Below are positions 1 to 5,973 of a stretch of 6,857 nucleotides of DNA, in pieces (the first letter of the stretch is position 1; each line of letters begins with the position of its first letter). The notes beneath the pieces are model-generated. The model saw only the letters and a program-made list of their open reading frames with translations. It was not told the origin of the DNA and made no database searches. Origin of the DNA: Actinomycetota bacterium (lineage in GTDB: Bacteria; Actinomycetota; Acidimicrobiia; Acidimicrobiales; AC-14); contig JAIVIH010000032.1 in NCBI GenBank assembly GCA_020200615.1, positions 1 to 6,857 on the forward strand, read 5' to 3'. Position numbers and translations under genes: made by a program.

Positions 1-375
1 AACCTGCTTGTGTCCGCCGTCGACGGTCGGATCACCGGCGTCGTCGACTGGGAGCGGGCCAGTCCGGCCGACCTCCCCCATCACGATCTGTTCCACCTGC
101 TTGTCTACGCCCGCATGTCCGCCACCCGGTGCGAGGTAGGCGATGTCGTGGCCTCCATCCTCGGCGGCGGCGCATGGGATGACGAGGAGCAGGCCATCAT
201 CGACGTTGCCATGGCCGCGGACGGCGGCGTGGGCGGCCAGGCTGTCGCACCGCTGCTGCTGTTCTGGCTGCGTCACGTGTCGTTGACCCTGACCCAGGAG
301 CCCCACCGCGCCAAGGACTGGGTATGGATGACTCGCAACGTTGAACGTGTCCTGATTGTGGTCCGGGCTCTGTGA
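1..375 (+). CDS. Aminoglycoside phosphotransferase-fold protein, C-terminal part (5' end outside window)
   Basis: The frame is open from base 1 and ends at TGA 373-375, giving about 124 residues. This is the C-terminal part of a family usually near 300 residues long. The first residues, NLLVS, fit the end of the catalytic loop (normally HGDxxxxN), of which only the Asn and following strand are inside the window. GVVDWERAS follows and matches the metal-binding 'hDWE' strand of APH/choline kinase-like enzymes; then comes PADLPHHDLFHLLVY, the usual 'GdP..DLa' helix. These enzymes transfer phosphate from ATP to a hydroxyl group on a small molecule. The substrate cannot be read from this part, and a role in antibiotic resistance should not be assumed. 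The gene converges on the glycosyltransferase gene with a gap of only 10 bases, so the two 3' ends face each other and no terminator fits between them. The first ATG/GTG inside the window is not the real start. Confidence 0.8.
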   Translation, partial: NLLVSAVDGRITGVVDWERASPADLPHHDLFHLLVYARMSATRCEVGDVVASILGGGAWDDEEQAIIDVAMAADGGVGGQAVAPLLLFWLRHVSLTLTQEPHRAKDWVWMTRNVERVLIVVRAL

Positions 376-385
376 TCTCGAGGTG

Positions 386-2785
386 CTACCCCGTCGGGCG
401 GACAGCCTTCCGGCCTGACCGGGGTTGCCCGTTGTCCGGCTTTTCGTGGGCCCGGTCGACCATGCCGGCTCGGAGTAGCGCGGCGTAGCGGTCCACCCGG
501 TCCGTCCAGGTGTAGTCGGCAACGACCATTTTGCGGCCCTGGGCGCCCATTGCTCCCGCCGCCTGTCGGTCCGTGAGCAGGCGCAGGCACGCGCTGGCAA
601 GGGCCTTCGCGTCGCCTGGAGGCACCAGCAGCCCGGTGACCCCGTCGTCGATCACGAAGGGGATCCCACCAATCCGCGAGCCGACGACGGGCTTTGCGCA
701 GGCCATGGCCTCAATGAGCGACATTCCGAAGGATTCGGCCTCGGTCAGGGAGGGCAGCACGACGACGCTGGCCATCTGGTAGGCCGAGACGAGGTCGTCG
801 CCGCCAAGCTCGCCGGGGAGGTCGACAGATTCCCGCACGCCGGCCCGCTCGGCCCGTTCGAGGTAACTGCCGACAGCGTCACCGCCCCCGACGAGCACGA
901 GACGTGCCTCGGGCACCTGCTCCACGATGAGGGTGAAGGCGTCAAAGAGTTGGGCGAGCCCCTTCCACTGTGCAGACGTGGCGATCTTCCCGACGTACAG
1001 CACGGTCGGCGGCCCCTGGGCCGAAGAGGTCGGCGCCGGAACGAACCGGGCCGAGTCGACCCCTGGCGAGAGGACCGACGTCTTCTCCGGATACTCGGTG
1101 AAGAACCTCGACGCCACTGACGCAGAGACCGCGACGAGCGCGTCCGCCCGTCGCAGCAGCCGGGGAAGGATCGCTCGCTCATAGCGGCGGATGACCCCAT
1201 CCACGGGCTGTCGCCCCTTGATCATCGATCCGGCGTGGTAGGTCACGATGAGAGGCCGCGACCCCGCCGCCATGGCAGCGATGTCGGAGAGAAACGGAAC
1301 GGGGGTGTGGGCGTGAACGGCATCGATGCGGTTGGCGGCAAACGCCCGTCGGAGGTACCAGAACCACATGGGGTTCACCGGGGTGTTGGAGACGCTGAGC
1401 CACGGCCGGAGCCGGTGGACAGTCATGGCGTCGCTCACCTCGACCGTCGTTCGTCTGGCCGCATGGTTGGCGGTGAAGACGGTCACGTCCCACTCGCCGA
1501 GCCCGACCAGGCCACGGGCGATTTCCTGGGCGTAATGCTCCAGACCGCCGACCTTCGGCGGAAAGAAGGGAGCGACCACGGCGAGATTGCGCCGGCCGCT
1601 GGGCGACCGCCCGGCGAGCACCTCACCGAAGAGGTCATTGGTTCGGGCTGCCTGGGCGTCCCAGCTGAGCGAGGTGAGCACCTTTCTCCGCGCCGCCGCC
1701 CCCATAGCGTCGGCGCGGGCCGGGTCGTCGAGGAGCTCGCCCACCCGCTGGGCAAGGAGCGCGCCTGCGCCGGCGGCGACGAGGTGGCCCGTGCGGTCCT
1801 CGACGATCATCCCTGCGACGTCGCCGGCGGCGGTGGCGACGACCGGGAGCCCACACGCCATCGCCTCGACCAGCACCGAGGGGAAACTGGCGCTGGTCGT
1901 GGGAAGCACCAGCATGGCGGCGCCGCGCAGCGTGTCGACCAGTCCGTCACCGGTGAGATGGCCGTGGAATCGAGTCCGATCTCGGAGGCCGAGGGCCTCG
2001 GCCAGAGCTTCGCAGGCTGTTCGTTCCGAGCCTGCACCGACCACGTCGAGGGTCAAGGAGGCCCGACTTCGGGCCAGGTGGGCCGTCGCGTGCAGAACCT
2101 CGACGAGGCCTCCCTCAGCGTCGCCCCTGTTCAGTCCCCCGACGAAGACGACGCGATTGATGTCCCGCACTGGCGCAGGCGTGAAGCGTTCCGTGTCGAC
2201 GCCGGGCGGTACGGTCGTGCACTTGGCCCGGACAGGTGCGAGGACGCTGTCGCGGAGCAAGTCTGACGTCGAGATCACCCACGCCGCCCGCGACAGGAGG
2301 CGGCGACGGCGGATGCCCTCGTAGCCGGTGATATCGGTGGCAGGTGGAGCGTCTCCGATGCGCTCGCCGCCTTGATGCCAGGTGACGACGACCGGAACGG
2401 TTGGGACGCGGACCGTCGGTACGCGGGCGACCAGTGGGGCGAGGCCGGGGACCGGCGCGTGGGCGTTCACCAGTCCAGGGCGCTCAAGGGCCAGGATCCC
2501 GCCTAGGTGCTTTCTCCATGCCGCGCCAGGTCGAGTGCGAGGTGTCGGTGCCAGGCCGGGGAGCCTGTAAACATGGAGGCCGTCCTCGTCTCCGGCCGAG
2601 GTCGGCCAGCCGCCACGGTCGGACGAGATGACCACGGCCACCCTCCAGCCGTGGTCACGAGCCAGACGCCGACAGATGTTGAGTGCGTAGGCGTCCCCGT
2701 CCCCCTCCTCGGGTGCGAGGCGGGGAGTTGTGACCAGAACGGTTCGGGCACGCTCGCTCGGTGGCCGTCGACGGGGACTCGTCAT
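386..2785 (-). CDS. Tandem (bimodular) GT-B family 4 glycosyltransferase; N-terminal module degenerate
   Basis: The 799-residue product is about twice the length of a normal GT4 enzyme and holds two complete GT-B folds in series, at about residues 12-390 and 398-775. It probably works at the cytoplasmic face, adding sugars from nucleotide donors to a lipid-linked glycan. Module 2 has the expected signature: GG entry loop in PFFPPKVGGLEHYA (406-419), PGVD (574-577), donor-phosphate lysines K600 and K608 in VGK...WKG, and an EX7E motif with E684 and E692 followed by AMACAKPVVG. Module 1 keeps the fold (PPGVD 193-197, VEAMACGLPVVAT 306-318). It has G217 and G225 at the positions of the two lysines, and A299 in place of the first Glu of EX7E (E307 is kept). 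Its entry loop is also altered (EEGDGDAYAL). A 5-residue tandem repeat, RVPTVRVPTV, lies at 121-130. The ATG overlaps the flippase stop, so translation is probably coupled. I infer that module 2 is catalytic; module 1 may be structural or acceptor-binding. Confidence 0.9.
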   Translation of the reverse strand: MTSPRRRPPSERARTVLVTTPRLAPEEGDGDAYALNICRRLARDHGWRVAVVISSDRGGWPTSAGDEDGLHVYRLPGLAPTPRTRPGAAWRKHLGGILALERPGLVNAHAPVPGLAPLVARVPTVRVPTVPVVVTWHQGGERIGDAPPATDITGYEGIRRRRLLSRAAWVISTSDLLRDSVLAPVRAKCTTVPPGVDTERFTPAPVRDINRVVFVGGLNRGDAEGGLVEVLHATAHLARSRASLTLDVVGAGSERTACEALAEALGLRDRTRFHGHLTGDGLVDTLRGAAMLVLPTTSASFPSVLVEAMACGLPVVATAAGDVAGMIVEDRTGHLVAAGAGALLAQRVGELLDDPARADAMGAAARRKVLTSLSWDAQAARTNDLFGEVLAGRSPSGRRNLAVVAPFFPPKVGGLEHYAQEIARGLVGLGEWDVTVFTANHAARRTTVEVSDAMTVHRLRPWLSVSNTPVNPMWFWYLRRAFAANRIDAVHAHTPVPFLSDIAAMAAGSRPLIVTYHAGSMIKGRQPVDGVIRRYERAILPRLLRRADALVAVSASVASRFFTEYPEKTSVLSPGVDSARFVPAPTSSAQGPPTVLYVGKIATSAQWKGLAQLFDAFTLIVEQVPEARLVLVGGGDAVGSYLERAERAGVRESVDLPGELGGDDLVSAYQMASVVVLPSLTEAESFGMSLIEAMACAKPVVGSRIGGIPFVIDDGVTGLLVPPGDAKALASACLRLLTDRQAAGAMGAQGRKMVVADYTWTDRVDRYAALLRAGMVDRAHEKPDNGQPRSGRKAVRPTG
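2782..2785 (-). promoter_or_regulatory. ATGA stop/start overlap coupling flippase and glycosyltransferase
   Basis: On the minus strand the flippase TGA (2784-2782) and the glycosyltransferase ATG (2785-2783) share bases in ATGA. The SD-like GGAG upstream of this ATG is about 15 bases away, further than usual. Re-initiation by ribosomes finishing the flippase is therefore the likely start route. The arrangement shows that the two genes form one transcription unit. Confidence 0.85.
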
Positions 2786-4137
2786 TGGCCTACGGCTTCA
2801 ACTCCGGCTAACTCAGTCGATCCTGTCCCGGCCTGTGGGCGGTCGGGGCGCAGGCAGCGTGTGCGAACGGTCAACAGCCAGACACCGCCCGCGATGCCGG
2901 ACATCAAGTTGCCGAGGAGCCACGCCAAGGCGACGTCGCTGAGCCCTCGGCTGGCCCATGCCGTGGCGCCCAGGCAGATCGTGGCGGCGAAGATGACGTT
3001 CGACCATACGAGCGCGCCCAGGGACCCTGTCAACCGCAGCAGCGCAGTGGTCCAGGTGTTCAACGCCACTGCCGGCGCAGCCGCGGCCAAGAGGACCAGG
3101 GTGCCGACCGCGTGAAGCCGGTAGACCGGGCCGAAGATGCCCAGCAGTGGGACCGCGACGAGGGCCAAGGCGAGGGCGGCAGGCACTATCACGCCGGCTT
3201 GGATCTTGGCCGACCGCCGGGCGAGGACGCCGATGCTGCCGCCGGGATGGGACCCTTCGGCGAGCAACGACTGCGACACCGCGTAGGTGATCGCGTACAA
3301 CAGGTTGGCGATCTGGAAAGCGACGAAGAAGAGGCCTGCGTCGGCCGGACCCCTCCGGTTGAGCACGATCAGCGGCAGCGCCATGATCGGCAGGAGGTTG
3401 AAGAGGTTGGCCACATAATTCGCCGCGGAGGCCCGGAACGCTGACCGGACGACCCCCATTCGGATTCGGAGCCTCGGCCTGTAGTCAAAGCGGAGTACCA
3501 GCAACGTGATGCTGGCGACGACCGCGGCAAGGGCGGCGAGGCCGGATGCCAGGAACAGCCCGTAGGACCCGAGGCCGACGACCGCGGCCACCAAGGCCAG
3601 CTTCGCTCCGCCCTGGATCACCCCGTCCACCACGAAATTGAACCGGGCCGCACGGTAGGCGATGAAGACCGAGTCCGTGAGCAGGTTCACCGCAGAGAAC
3701 GCCGTTAGCAACGCGAAGCCAGCGACCAGCGGCGCAGAGTCGCCAACGAACGCCAGCTTCGGAGTGAAGGTCGGGACGATGAGGATGTAGGCGAGCGCGG
3801 CCGCAACCGTGGCAGCGAACACCAGCAGCACCGCCGAGTCGATCTCGTCGCTCCTCGCACTCGCACTGGGCAGGGACGTTATGAGGGTGGTGTTGAACCC
3901 GAGCAGCCCGACCTGGGACAGCAGGTTGGTGGCTGCAATGAGCGTCGTGGCGACGCCGATTTGCTCCAGCGGGAAGAGGCGAGCGGCCACCAACCAGAAC
4001 AGAAATCCGAGGAGGCCCATCGTTGCGGTGGACAGCAGGATGAAGAAAGAATTCTGGAGGAGATGGTCGTGACGAAGCCCACGCAGATAACTCCGCGGCT
4101 GCGACTGCATCTGTTCCGCTGCTGGAGCTGCCGCCAT
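2782..4137 (-). CDS. Polysaccharide flippase, Wzx/MATE-like (oligosaccharidyl-lipid exporter superfamily)
   Basis: The 451-residue protein is strongly hydrophobic, with about 12 membrane segments, within the usual 400-500 residue range of Wzx-type flippases. A short cytoplasmic N-terminus with RSYLRGLRHDHLLQNSFF leads into the first segment (about 31-52: LLSTATMGLLGFLFWLVAARL). The next part, FPLEQIGVATTLIAATNLLSQVG (55-77), carries the typical 'a.lG.....aa..ll..l' pattern of polysaccharide biosynthesis proteins. The C-terminus is soluble and polar. Such proteins flip undecaprenyl-linked glycans from the cytoplasmic to the outer face of the membrane. I chose the ATG at 4137 because a strong SD (GGGAGG) sits 9 bases upstream. 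The longer open frame back to a TTG at 4197 has no such site and would add a 20-residue polar extension (MCPGVGHLGDRG...). The gene overlaps the downstream glycosyltransferase by ATGA. The glycan moved is unknown; a lipid II or MATE drug-efflux role is less likely next to a GT4 gene. Confidence 0.85.
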   Translation of the reverse strand: MAAAPAAEQMQSQPRSYLRGLRHDHLLQNSFFILLSTATMGLLGFLFWLVAARLFPLEQIGVATTLIAATNLLSQVGLLGFNTTLITSLPSASARSDEIDSAVLLVFAATVAAALAYILIVPTFTPKLAFVGDSAPLVAGFALLTAFSAVNLLTDSVFIAYRAARFNFVVDGVIQGGAKLALVAAVVGLGSYGLFLASGLAALAAVVASITLLVLRFDYRPRLRIRMGVVRSAFRASAANYVANLFNLLPIMALPLIVLNRRGPADAGLFFVAFQIANLLYAITYAVSQSLLAEGSHPGGSIGVLARRSAKIQAGVIVPAALALALVAVPLLGIFGPVYRLHAVGTLVLLAAAAPAVALNTWTTALLRLTGSLGALVWSNVIFAATICLGATAWASRGLSDVALAWLLGNLMSGIAGGVWLLTVRTRCLRPDRPQAGTGSTELAGVEAVGQ

Positions 4138-4146
4138 CAGCGTCAC

Positions 4147-4152
4147 CCTCCC
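4147..4152 (-). promoter_or_regulatory. Ribosome binding site of the flippase gene
   Basis: The minus strand reads GGGAGG, within a run GGGGAGGG at 4146-4153, with 9 bases before the ATG at 4137. This site decides the start codon in favour of ATG 4137 over the TTG at 4197. A GTG lies in frame at about 4146 but is too close to the SD to use it. Confidence 0.75.
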
Positions 4153-4333
4153 CAAGGGTCGACCGCGATCCCCGAGGTGACCGACACCAGGACACAAGCT
4201 ACACCGGAGGAGGTCCCCCTGTGGCCACGGGTGCTTTCGACGACCCGTCGACAGAAGCGGGTAACCGTTCCCACGAACGTGTCCCTTGCCTCCGACGACG
4301 GTGCGACGAATGTCGGCCCGTCGGGCCTCGGCC

Positions 4334-4345
4334 TCGTCATGACGA
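4334..4345. repeat. 12-bp perfect palindrome, possible operator
   Basis: TCGTCATGACGA equals its own reverse complement. It lies in non-coding DNA about 200 bases upstream of the flippase ATG and just beyond the hydrolase terminator. Dimeric regulators often bind sites of this kind. Only one copy is visible, so its function is a guess. Confidence 0.35.
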
Positions 4346-4365
4346 CTCCAATCTGGCGCCGTCGG

Positions 4366-4404
4366 CGGCAGGCGGCTCGGGACGTCATTCCCGACCGCCT
4401 GCCG
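4366..4404 (-). terminator. Hairpin terminator after the glycoside hydrolase gene
   Basis: The arms CGGCAGGCGG (4366-4375) and CCGCCTGCCG (4395-4404) pair perfectly over 10 bp. The stem continues with TCGGG (4377-4381) pairing CCCGA (4390-4394), leaving one bulged C at 4376 and an 8-base loop. The hairpin starts 14 bases after the hydrolase TGA on the minus strand. There is no T-tract after it, as is common for high-GC actinobacterial terminators. It should stop most transcription into the flippase. Confidence 0.75.
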
Positions 4405-4418
4405 GGGCAGGCCTCACG

Positions 4419-5675
4419 TCACAGACGCGCCGTGGACACCGCCGCCTGGAACGTGGCCCAGGCGGGCTTGTGGCTGCCATCGAAGCGGCGTAGCCCGAAG
4501 AAGTTCTCTGACGTCGCAGTGCTCGTACCGAGATCCTGATCGGAGTACCAGAACAGGGCACCGACATAGGGCGTTGCCGCCGCGGCCTGAACTGATTGCG
4601 TCGCCATCTGGGCCTGGAGGTTCTCGTCCACGTGGTCCGGGTTGTTCGACAGCTGCAGATCGGTGGCCGTCGCCCCCACGCCCGGCCCGTTGGTGGGAGC
4701 GCCGTACTCGGTGATCCAGATCTTCTTGGCGGCGAGGCCGTTCGCCACCAGAATGCCCTCGATGCTCGGCGTGGTGGCACCCATGATCTGCCAGGCGTTC
4801 CACGGGCCCGGATGAGACGGGAGCACCGGGTAGGAGTAGGGGTGGTAGCCCACGGCGTCCACACCGGCGAGCGCACCGGACCGGGCGAGCGCGGTGACGA
4901 AATCGACCTGGGAAATATTGCCCCCCGGTACCGTCGCCGCCGGCGAGATACCGGCCGACACGATGACCGCGCCAGGGTCGACCGATCGGATGGCCGCGGT
5001 GGCCACCTTCAGCAGGGCGCCGTAGGCGGCCGGATCCGGATAAGGGGCCCAGAACGGGGTGATGTTGGGTTCGTTCCAGATTTCCCAAGTGTGCACGCCG
5101 AGAGGCCCATAGCGGGCGGCCGCGGCCGCGGCGAAGGAGGCGAACTGGGAAGGGTCCGCCGGCCCACAGCTCGCGATGGTGCACCCGGCCGGGCGTGCCC
5201 AGGCCGGGGTGAAGTCCAGTATCGGCAGGACAGACAGCCCGCGGGCCGTGGCCTGTTGAACGACAGCATCGTGCTTCGCCCAGGAGTAGGTCGAGGGTCC
5301 CATCGGCTGAATTTGTGACCAGGAGAAGTCGGTTCGGATCCAGCCCACCCCGAGAGCGGCGGCGTCGTCGAGCACGACCGCCCGCTGCGCGTCGGTGAGC
5401 CCCGGGAGGTAGCCACCCATGGAGATCCCGATGGGCAGTCGGGAGGGGGTGGGGGGCGGCGTGGTCGTGGGGGTTGTCAGTACCGTCGTTGAGGTCGTCG
5501 AGGTCGAGGTCGTCAACGCGGTCGTCGAGGTCGTCTCGACGGTGCTGGTGGTGGTCGAGGTCGACGTTCGCCTGGCCCTCCCGCCAGCTACCCCCGCAGA
5601 AGCGTCGGGCATGCCGCCGGCCAGCAAGACCACAGTAACGCCCACGTTTGCTGCGGCGAAGGCGCGTTTCGCCAC
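4419..5675 (-). CDS. Secreted clan GH-A glycoside hydrolase (GH39/GH5-like, PslG-like) with Thr/Ser-rich linker
   Basis: The 418-residue protein begins with a signal peptide: MAKR, then a hydrophobic core (AAANVGVTVVLLAGG) and an ASA cleavage motif at 25-27. A Thr/Ser-rich stretch follows at about 37-78, ending in Pro (TPPPTPS). The catalytic (beta/alpha)8-barrel spans about 80-418. WEIWNEPN (197-204) carries the acid/base E202 and the clan GH-A NEP triad. ITEYGAP (321-327) carries the nucleophile E323. VGYHPYSYP (275-283) and LFWYSDQD (374-381) fit conserved strands near the active site. C165 and C170 could form a disulfide, which fits an exported enzyme. The family cleaves beta-glycosidic bonds with retention of configuration. 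Beside a flippase and a GT4 enzyme, I infer that it trims or releases the glycan made at this locus, as PslG does for Psl. A plant-polymer xylosidase or cellulase is the alternative. The GTG start at 5675 has AGGA (5685-5688) 9 bases upstream. Confidence 0.85.
   Translation of the reverse strand: MAKRAFAAANVGVTVVLLAGGMPDASAGVAGGRARRTSTSTTTSTVETTSTTALTTSTSTTSTTVLTTPTTTPPPTPSRLPIGISMGGYLPGLTDAQRAVVLDDAAALGVGWIRTDFSWSQIQPMGPSTYSWAKHDAVVQQATARGLSVLPILDFTPAWARPAGCTIASCGPADPSQFASFAAAAAARYGPLGVHTWEIWNEPNITPFWAPYPDPAAYGALLKVATAAIRSVDPGAVIVSAGISPAATVPGGNISQVDFVTALARSGALAGVDAVGYHPYSYPVLPSHPGPWNAWQIMGATTPSIEGILVANGLAAKKIWITEYGAPTNGPGVGATATDLQLSNNPDHVDENLQAQMATQSVQAAAATPYVGALFWYSDQDLGTSTATSENFFGLRRFDGSHKPAWATFQAAVSTARL
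5442..5567 (-). repeat. Low-complexity tract encoding the Thr/Ser linker
   Basis: This part of the hydrolase gene encodes about 42 residues that are almost all Thr and Ser, with a few Val, Leu, Glu and Pro. On the plus strand the 13-mer GTCGTCGAGGTCG occurs at 5494-5506 and again at 5521-5533, 27 bases (9 codons) apart. This suggests growth by in-frame duplication. Linkers of this type hold a catalytic domain away from the cell surface or peptidoglycan and are often O-mannosylated in actinobacteria. An unusual plus-strand reading (Val/Glu-rich) is only the antisense shadow. Confidence 0.75.
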
Positions 5676-5684
5676 GGCAATTTG

Positions 5685-5688
5685 TCCT
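5685..5688 (-). promoter_or_regulatory. Ribosome binding site of the hydrolase gene
   Basis: AGGA on the minus strand lies 9 bases before the GTG at 5675. It supports this start, which also places a normal signal peptide at the N-terminus. Confidence 0.6.
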
Positions 5689-5731
5689 ATCGGTCGTGCT
5701 GGCCGGGCGGGCTCCTCCCGTCCTCACGTTG

Positions 5732-5760
5732 ATATCGGTCACATGAGCCGTCGACTTGAG
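5732..5760 (-). promoter_or_regulatory. Candidate sigma-28 (FliA/WhiG)-type promoter of the hydrolase gene
   Basis: The minus strand reads CTCAAG (5760-5755) and, further on, ACCGATAT (5739-5732). The known class consensus is TAAA about 15 bases before GCCGATAA/T. Here TCAA is followed by 16 bases and then ACCGATAT, one base longer than the ideal and one mismatch in each box. The predicted leader to the GTG is about 50 bases. An 8-base copy of part of the -10 box (TATCGGTC on the plus strand) also occurs at 5688-5695, so chance cannot be excluded. Confidence 0.45.
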
Positions 5761-5801
5761 CAAAAATACGGGTTCTTCGCGAAATCCGGTGAAGCCCGGA
5801 C

Positions 5802-5828
5802 CCTGACCGGAAAGTGGCTCTCCTGACC
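5802..5828 (+). repeat. Direct repeat CCTGACC, two copies 20 bp apart
   Basis: CCTGACC occurs at 5802-5808 and 5822-5828. The 20-base spacing puts both on nearly the same face of the helix. They lie inside the IS remnant close to its left end, where transposases sometimes bind subterminal repeats. The motif is short, so this is weak evidence. Confidence 0.3.
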
Positions 5829-5900
5829 CTGGTGTGGACGGCCGGAGTCCGGATTCTGTTGTGATTGCTGGCTGAGACAGCCGTTCGGGGTATCCGCGCA

Positions 5901-5973
5901 GCGCGCACGGGCTGCAACCAAGGTTCACGGGCTTCCACACCTACGAACCAGGAGACCGTCAGCCCGTGCGCGC
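5901..5973 (+). repeat. 14-bp inverted repeat enclosing the transposase RBS and start codon
   Basis: GCGCGCACGGGCTG (5901-5914) is the exact reverse complement of CAGCCCGTGCGCGC (5960-5973), with a 45-base loop. The right arm contains the transposase GTG (5966-5968), and the loop holds the likely SD, GGAG (5951-5954). In RNA this stem would hide the start codon. That is a known way for insertion sequences to stay silent when transcribed from outside. Confidence 0.6.

Larger units (their letters stand above)
4138..4418. other. Intergenic region between hydrolase and flippase
   Basis: This 281-base gap holds, in minus-strand order, the hydrolase terminator (4404-4366), a 12-bp palindrome (4345-4334) and the flippase SD (4152-4147). 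I see no convincing -35/-10 pair for the flippase. A promoter is nevertheless expected here, because the terminator isolates the flippase from the hydrolase transcript. No RNA gene is apparent. Confidence 0.6.

Noticed and set aside
1235..2266. Plus-strand frame of 343 codons opposite the glycosyltransferase
   Set aside because: It is antisense to a gene with clear family motifs and reads as low-complexity Gly/Arg/Asp sequence. Long antisense frames are usual in high-GC DNA.
4221..4493. Plus-strand GTG frame preceded by a good SD (GGAGGAGG)
   Set aside because: The SD is attractive, but the product (MATGAFDDPSTEAG...) matches no family I know. It runs through the hydrolase terminator hairpin and into the hydrolase 3' end in antisense. 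It could be a vestige, but the evidence is too thin.
5785..5800. TCCGG/CCGGA inverted repeat near the IS left end
   Set aside because: The 5-bp arms are too short to stand out in DNA of this composition. It may be part of the IS end.
5743..5826. Plus-strand 27-codon frame MSRRLEQKYGFFAKSG...
   Set aside because: It crosses the probable IS left end and has no clear SD. It is most likely chance.
5761..5870. Possible riboswitch upstream of the hydrolase
   Set aside because: I compared it with the c-di-GMP (GEMM) core and saw no match. The segment is also better explained as IS sequence, upstream of the candidate promoter.
4414..5940. Long minus-strand frame of 508 codons overlapping the hydrolase gene
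   Set aside because: It lies out of frame over the whole hydrolase gene and has no recognisable domain, only Arg/Gly/His-rich low-complexity sequence. The hydrolase frame has signal peptide, catalytic motifs and an SD.
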